From Kosakonia arachidis (GTDB taxonomy: Bacteria; Pseudomonadota; Gammaproteobacteria; Enterobacterales; Enterobacteriaceae), in contig NZ_FPAU01000001.1 of NCBI RefSeq assembly GCF_900116535.1, positions 1,594,885-1,658,884 on the forward strand: a DNA stretch of 64,000 bases, given 5' to 3'. Shown piece by piece: positions 60,079 to 64,000 of this stretch. Positions within the stretch are counted from its first letter, which is position 1, and the number at the start of each line of letters is the position of its first letter. Made by a program: the position numbers and the translations under genes. The notes below the pieces were generated by a model, which was not told the origin of the DNA, did not search any database, and was given only the letters and a program-made list of their open reading frames with translations.

Positions 60079-60275
60079 TGAAATCTCCTGGACTGTTCAA
60101 ACTATGAACATGTTCATGAATTAACTCGCGCCTGAGTATATCAGCACCCACCCATCAACCAGGTCTGAAAAGGACGCGCTTACATCTAATTAGGACAAAT
60201 ACGCATATTCTGCGGCGATAGTACCACCCGTTTAATCCGACGGGTAAATGTATCTGCAATGGATGACGCGATCGC

Positions 60276-61289
60276 TCATTCTGCGCTCAACATTAAGCGC
60301 AGCTTTCCTCCAGCGCCCCACACCTGACATTGCCAGGAATCGCAGCGCTGGCTCACCTGATTAAGATAAGCATTACCCAGTGTGCCAAGCGGAACACCGT
60401 TGCTAATTTGAATGTGGTGATCGCCAGTATTTAACGATGCATGAAGCCCGGCAGAAACTAATATCAGGTTTTTAAGCTCGCTGTGGTAATAGCCCACCAG
60501 CAACGGAAACTGCCCCGGCAAATTCGCATGGCGCAAAAGTTGATTCACCTGTTTAAGTAACGCACCCATTTCGGGCAAACGCTGACGCTGATGCGACAGT
60601 TGCTCCTGTAACAGGCCATTAAATAACGCCCGCAATAATAGCGCAGCCAGTACGCCGTTATTCCCCGCACAGGTAACATCCAGACAGTAAAAAGCGAGAT
60701 CCTGTGAGGAAATAGGCGCAATATCCAGAACCAGACCGGGATTTTCCACGGAAACTAATTGGCGATAATTTACCCGGCACCCGGAAAGCACTTGCTGTAC
60801 CGGCGGCTGAAGTTCCTGCAACAGATTGGCAGCAGCCTGCGGATTACCTACCAGCGCATCCCAGTCCTGGAACAGACGTTCCTCTTCTTCGACGCGCGAG
60901 TTAAACATGTTGGGGTAAATGCAGGCAAAGATAGTTTCTTTAAGGCGGTTGAAATCCTTCACCGGTTTTAGCACCACGTCCTGTACACCAAGACGCAGCG
61001 CTTTAGCGATATCAGCCATATTTTCTGTTGCGGAGATCACCAGTACCGGTGTCTGATTGCCCTGATTACGTAGCGATTCGATCAACATCAGACCATTCAT
61101 CCGCGGCATAGCAAGATCGCAAATCATCAAATCAGGCTTACTTGTCGTCATCAACTCCAGCGCATCCACGCCATCAGCAGCAAGCAGCGTCATCGCGCCT
61201 AATGACAGGAGCCATGAATCCAACAGTGAGCGGAAAACGGGCTCGTCTTCAACGATCACTATTTGTTTTCCGGTTAACGGCTGCGTCAT
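60276..61289 (-). CDS. rssB: RpoS-specific adaptor / response regulator RssB
   Basis: 337 residues as in E. coli. Receiver domain (about 9-125) with phospho-acceptor Asp58 (LMICDLAMP) and conserved Lys in LKPVKD; C-terminal PP2C-like pseudophosphatase domain (about 155-337). It delivers sigma-S to ClpXP and is opposed by anti-adaptors such as IraP/IraM/IraD. Second gene after rssA, 88 bp apart; E. coli has an internal RpoS-dependent promoter for rssB. Confidence 0.97.
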   Translation of the reverse strand: MTQPLTGKQIVIVEDEPVFRSLLDSWLLSLGAMTLLAADGVDALELMTTSKPDLMICDLAMPRMNGLMLIESLRNQGNQTPVLVISATENMADIAKALRLGVQDVVLKPVKDFNRLKETIFACIYPNMFNSRVEEEERLFQDWDALVGNPQAAANLLQELQPPVQQVLSGCRVNYRQLVSVENPGLVLDIAPISSQDLAFYCLDVTCAGNNGVLAALLLRALFNGLLQEQLSHQRQRLPEMGALLKQVNQLLRHANLPGQFPLLVGYYHSELKNLILVSAGLHASLNTGDHHIQISNGVPLGTLGNAYLNQVSQRCDSWQCQVWGAGGKLRLMLSAE

Positions 61290-61377
61290 CTTTTCTCCCC
61301 TGCCTGAAGATAGACTAATAGTGGCATGCTTAGCCAGGAATCGCCTGTCAGAATTTGCTGAACTCTTGTAAAAATAG

Positions 61378-62289
61378 TCACATTGATGTCCGCACCAGAG
61401 GAATCAATTCATCGATTTTCTTTTCAACCGCCAACTGACCGGCTGCAATGGCAGCATCCGCACGGTGAAAGTCTAGCGTCGATATTTGCGGGCAAACAGG
61501 CTGTAGCAATATATCAGGGGGATCGCCTGCCATGCGGTTGCGCTTAAGCCGGTTCTCCAGCACCTGGATCGAAGTACTCATGATCTCCATCGCGGTTGGT
61601 GCTACGGGACGTTTAGGCGTAATGCGGCCCAGCCGCGCGCGCAGACGCACATGCCACGCTACTGTCTCTCCGATGGTGCCGTCTTCTGCTTCGTTTTGCG
61701 TGAGATTTAATGACATGAGATCCTGTTGCATCAAATGCGCATCATGCTGTAAATCAACAGCAATCACGACATCCGCACCTAACGCACGGGTCAATGAAAT
61801 GGGAACCGGGTTAACGACCGCGCCATCAACCAGCCAGTAGCCATTGTGCGCAACCGGAGACATAAGGCCAGGCATACTACAGGAAGCGCGTACTGCATGG
61901 TGTAGATTGCCACTGGTGAACCAGAGTTCACGTCCGGTACTCAGGTTAGTCGCTACTGCGCCAAATCGCTTTTCACACTGGCTGAATTCAGTAAACGGTA
62001 AAATCTGGCGATATTGATTGAACACGCGTTCCCCACGGAGCAAACCACCGCGCTGCCATGAGACATCCATCAACCGTAGCACATCCCAGTAGCTAAAGGC
62101 GCGCACCCACGATTCGAGCGCCGACAGTCGTCTGCAGGAATACGCCGCACCCACCAGAGATCCGATGGAACACCCAGCCACAATATCGATCTCAATGCCG
62201 GCACGCTCCAGGGCATTAATTACACCAATATGCGACCAGCCCCGGGCTGCTCCTGAACCGAGCGCCAGACCTATTTTTACCTTTCTCAT
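61378..62289 (-). CDS. rssA: Patatin-like phospholipase-family protein RssA
   Basis: 303 residues (E. coli 301). Patatin fold: oxyanion loop GSGAARGWSHIG, nucleophile in GCSIGSLVG, and the catalytic Asp motif DGAVVNPVP, so the Ser-Asp dyad is intact. A lipid hydrolase is expected but its substrate is unknown. First gene of rssAB; divergent from ychJ over about 110 bp. Confidence 0.95.
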   Translation of the reverse strand: MRKVKIGLALGSGAARGWSHIGVINALERAGIEIDIVAGCSIGSLVGAAYSCRRLSALESWVRAFSYWDVLRLMDVSWQRGGLLRGERVFNQYRQILPFTEFSQCEKRFGAVATNLSTGRELWFTSGNLHHAVRASCSMPGLMSPVAHNGYWLVDGAVVNPVPISLTRALGADVVIAVDLQHDAHLMQQDLMSLNLTQNEAEDGTIGETVAWHVRLRARLGRITPKRPVAPTAMEIMSTSIQVLENRLKRNRMAGDPPDILLQPVCPQISTLDFHRADAAIAAGQLAVEKKIDELIPLVRTSM

Positions 62290-62399
62290 TACGCTTGTTC
62301 TACTTCCCCCGGCTTACTGTAGCCACAACGCTACGGCTCAGTTAACATATCGCTACCCTGGCGCAAACGCGCCGCTTTTATAGTTCCTGGAATGCTATT

Positions 62400-62858
62400 T
62401 TGTCTCAATCTTGCCCATGCGGTAGCGCTCTCGATTATAGCCTATGTTGTCAGCCTTATCTGTCTGGTACGCAGGTTGCGCCAGATCCGTCACGCCTGAT
62501 GCGCTCGCGTTACACCGCTTTTGTTTTCCATCAGACCGACTATTTGATCAAAACCTGGCATCCCTCATGCGAGGCTGATGCATTCCGCCAGCAAATTGAA
62601 GCCGGTTTTGCCGATACACATTGGCTGGGCCTGACGGTATTTGAGCATGCTGATGGCGATAGTGACAACGAAGGCTATGTCAGTTTTGTGGCACGCTTTC
62701 AGGAAAAGGGTAAGAACGGCGCAATAATCGAACGTTCCCGATTCTTAAAGGAGAGCGGCCAGTGGTATTATATCGATGGTACGCGTCCTCAGTTTGGCCG
62801 TAACGATCCCTGCCCTTGCGGATCAGGTAAAAAATTTAAAAAGTGCTGCGGGCAATAA
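62400..62858 (+). CDS. ychJ: SEC-C/zinc-motif protein YchJ (UPF0225)
   Basis: 152 residues as in E. coli if started at the TTG 62400 ([21 protein letters not shown]); no in-frame ATG or GTG fits better. Both ends carry SEC-C type zinc motifs: [13 protein letters not shown] and [13 protein letters not shown]. The middle is a DUF/NTF2-like fold ([13 protein letters not shown]). The rare TTG start and a weak GGA at about 62389 suggest low translation. Function unknown. Confidence 0.92.
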   Translation: MSQSCPCGSALDYSLCCQPYLSGTQVAPDPSRLMRSRYTAFVFHQTDYLIKTWHPSCEADAFRQQIEAGFADTHWLGLTVFEHADGDSDNEGYVSFVARFQEKGKNGAIIERSRFLKESGQWYYIDGTRPQFGRNDPCPCGSGKKFKKCCGQ

Positions 62859-62906
62859 GCCGGGCATCACCTCATAGCAAACATTATCAACAGGATTTAC
62901 CCGGCA

Positions 62907-63749
62907 ATGCATTCATTACAACGTAAAATTTTGCGCACCATTTGCCCTGACCAGAAAGGCCTTATCGCGCGAATCACCAACATTTGTTACAAGCACGAAC
63001 TGAACATTGTGCAGAACAATGAATTTGTTGATCATCGCACCGGACGCTTTTTTATGCGTACCGAACTGGAAGGTATTTTTAACGATGCAACGCTGTTGGC
63101 CGATCTTGATAGCGCGCTACCGGAAGGCTCCATTCGCGAGCTGAACCCAGCGGGTCGTCGCCGCGTGGTAATTCTGGTGACAAAAGAAGCACATTGCCTC
63201 GGCGATCTGCTAATGAAGGCCAACTATGGTGGGTTGGATGTGGAGATTGCCGCCGTTATTGGTAACCATGATACGCTGCGTTCCCTGGTTGAGCGCTTCG
63301 ATATTCCGTTCGAACTGGTAAGCCATGAAGGACTGACCCGTGAAGCACACGATGCACTGATGGTCCAGGCGATTGAAGCCCACCAACCCGATTACGTGGT
63401 GCTGGCGAAATACATGCGTGTGTTGACTCCGGAATTTGTTTCCCACTTCCCGAATAAAATCATCAATATTCACCACTCATTCCTGCCCGCTTTTATCGGT
63501 GCCCGTCCTTATCATCAGGCTTATGAGCGCGGCGTGAAGATCATCGGGGCAACTGCACACTATGTGAACGACAATCTGGACGAAGGTCCCATCATTATGC
63601 AGGACGTCATTCATGTGGATCACACCTATGCAGCAGAAGATATGATGCGCGCCGGTCGTGATGTCGAGAAAAATGTCCTGAGCCGTGCGCTGTATCAGGT
63701 GCTGGCGCAACGCGTATTTGTATACGGTAACCGGACGATTATTCTTTAA
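62907..63749 (+). CDS. purU: Formyltetrahydrofolate deformylase
   Basis: Hydrolyses 10-formyl-THF to formate and THF, feeding PurT and balancing one-carbon pools; 280 residues as in E. coli. N-terminal ACT domain (about 7-85) that senses glycine/methionine, then the formyltransferase-like domain with INIHHSFLPAFIGARPYHQA, GVKIIGATAHYV and DEGPIIMQDV. Ends about 80 bp upstream of the tyrosine tRNA promoter. Confidence 0.97.
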   Translation: MHSLQRKILRTICPDQKGLIARITNICYKHELNIVQNNEFVDHRTGRFFMRTELEGIFNDATLLADLDSALPEGSIRELNPAGRRRVVILVTKEAHCLGDLLMKANYGGLDVEIAAVIGNHDTLRSLVERFDIPFELVSHEGLTREAHDALMVQAIEAHQPDYVVLAKYMRVLTPEFVSHFPNKIINIHHSFLPAFIGARPYHQAYERGVKIIGATAHYVNDNLDEGPIIMQDVIHVDHTYAAEDMMRAGRDVEKNVLSRALYQVLAQRVFVYGNRTIIL

Positions 63750-63830
63750 TCATAAATAAAATGAATTGCCTGAGTTTACGCCATTACGTGCAAAAAGCAG
63801 GCAGCCGATTCAGTTTTGGTATTTCAACGC

Positions 63831-63858
63831 TTTACAGCGGCGTGTCATTTGATATGAT
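63831..63858 (+). promoter_or_regulatory. tyrT promoter with GC-rich discriminator
   Basis: -35 TTTACA (63831-63836) and -10 TATGAT (63853-63858) with a 16-bp spacer, followed by GCGCCGCGC. This is nearly identical to the E. coli tyrT promoter; the GC-rich discriminator is the hallmark of stringent control. Confidence 0.92.
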
Positions 63859-63912
63859 GCGCCGCGCTTCCCGAGATGGAAGCGGGCCAGTACCAAACTA
63901 GCTTTACCCCGT

Positions 63913-63997
<85 letters not shown>

Positions 63998-64000
63998 TCT

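Overview
This window is a stretch of enterobacterial core chromosome. Gene order matches the E. coli/Salmonella region from pspF/sap through fabI, rnb, pyrF, ribA, acnA, cysB, topA, the trp operon, tonB, cls, opp, adhE, tdk, hns, galU, rssAB and purU to tyrT. Near-identity to E. coli proteins, the trpGD and trpCF fusions, a TrpR operator with a trpL attenuator, and the small genes yciY, ymiA, yciX and ymiC all point to Enterobacteriaceae. I infer something near Enterobacter/Kosakonia rather than E. coli itself, because puu, ymjA, ycjD, pdeR, yciGFE and kch are missing from their E. coli positions; the genus cannot be fixed by eye.

Layout. 1-7 kb: the end of pspF, then sapABCDF (peptide/putrescine ABC transporter) and fabI. 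7-12 kb: yciW, rnb, a 0.5 kb stretch where E. coli has pdeR, yciZ, yciT. 12-25 kb, mostly minus strand: osmB (+), yciH-pyrF, lapBA, pgpB, ribA (+), acnA, the microprotein genes ymiC/yciX/ymiA, cysB, topA. 25-30.6 kb: yciN, sohB, yciK-btuR, rluB, yciO, rnm. 30.7-37.5 kb: the complete trp operon. 37.6-46.3 kb, the most variable part: a CLC-family channel, ompW, a cysteine-cluster protein, yciC, yciB, yciA, tonB, yciI, a membrane-protein relic, an EmrE-like SMR exporter, yciY, clsA, yciU. 46.3-52 kb: oppABCDF on the minus strand. 52-64 kb: ychE, adhE, an IS4-family transposase remnant, tdk, hns, galU, rssB, rssA, ychJ, purU and a tRNA-Tyr with a strong stable-RNA-type promoter.

Most genes are housekeeping: two oligopeptide-type ABC importers (Sap, Opp), tryptophan synthesis, envelope biogenesis (LapAB, PgpB, ClsA, TonB, OmpW), RNA processing (RNase II, RluB, Rnm) and global regulation (H-NS, RssB, CysB, PspF). 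I found no CRISPR array, prophage, defence island or biosynthetic cluster. The points worth a second look are lineage-specific swaps at otherwise conserved junctions, decayed remnants, and small intergenic structures.
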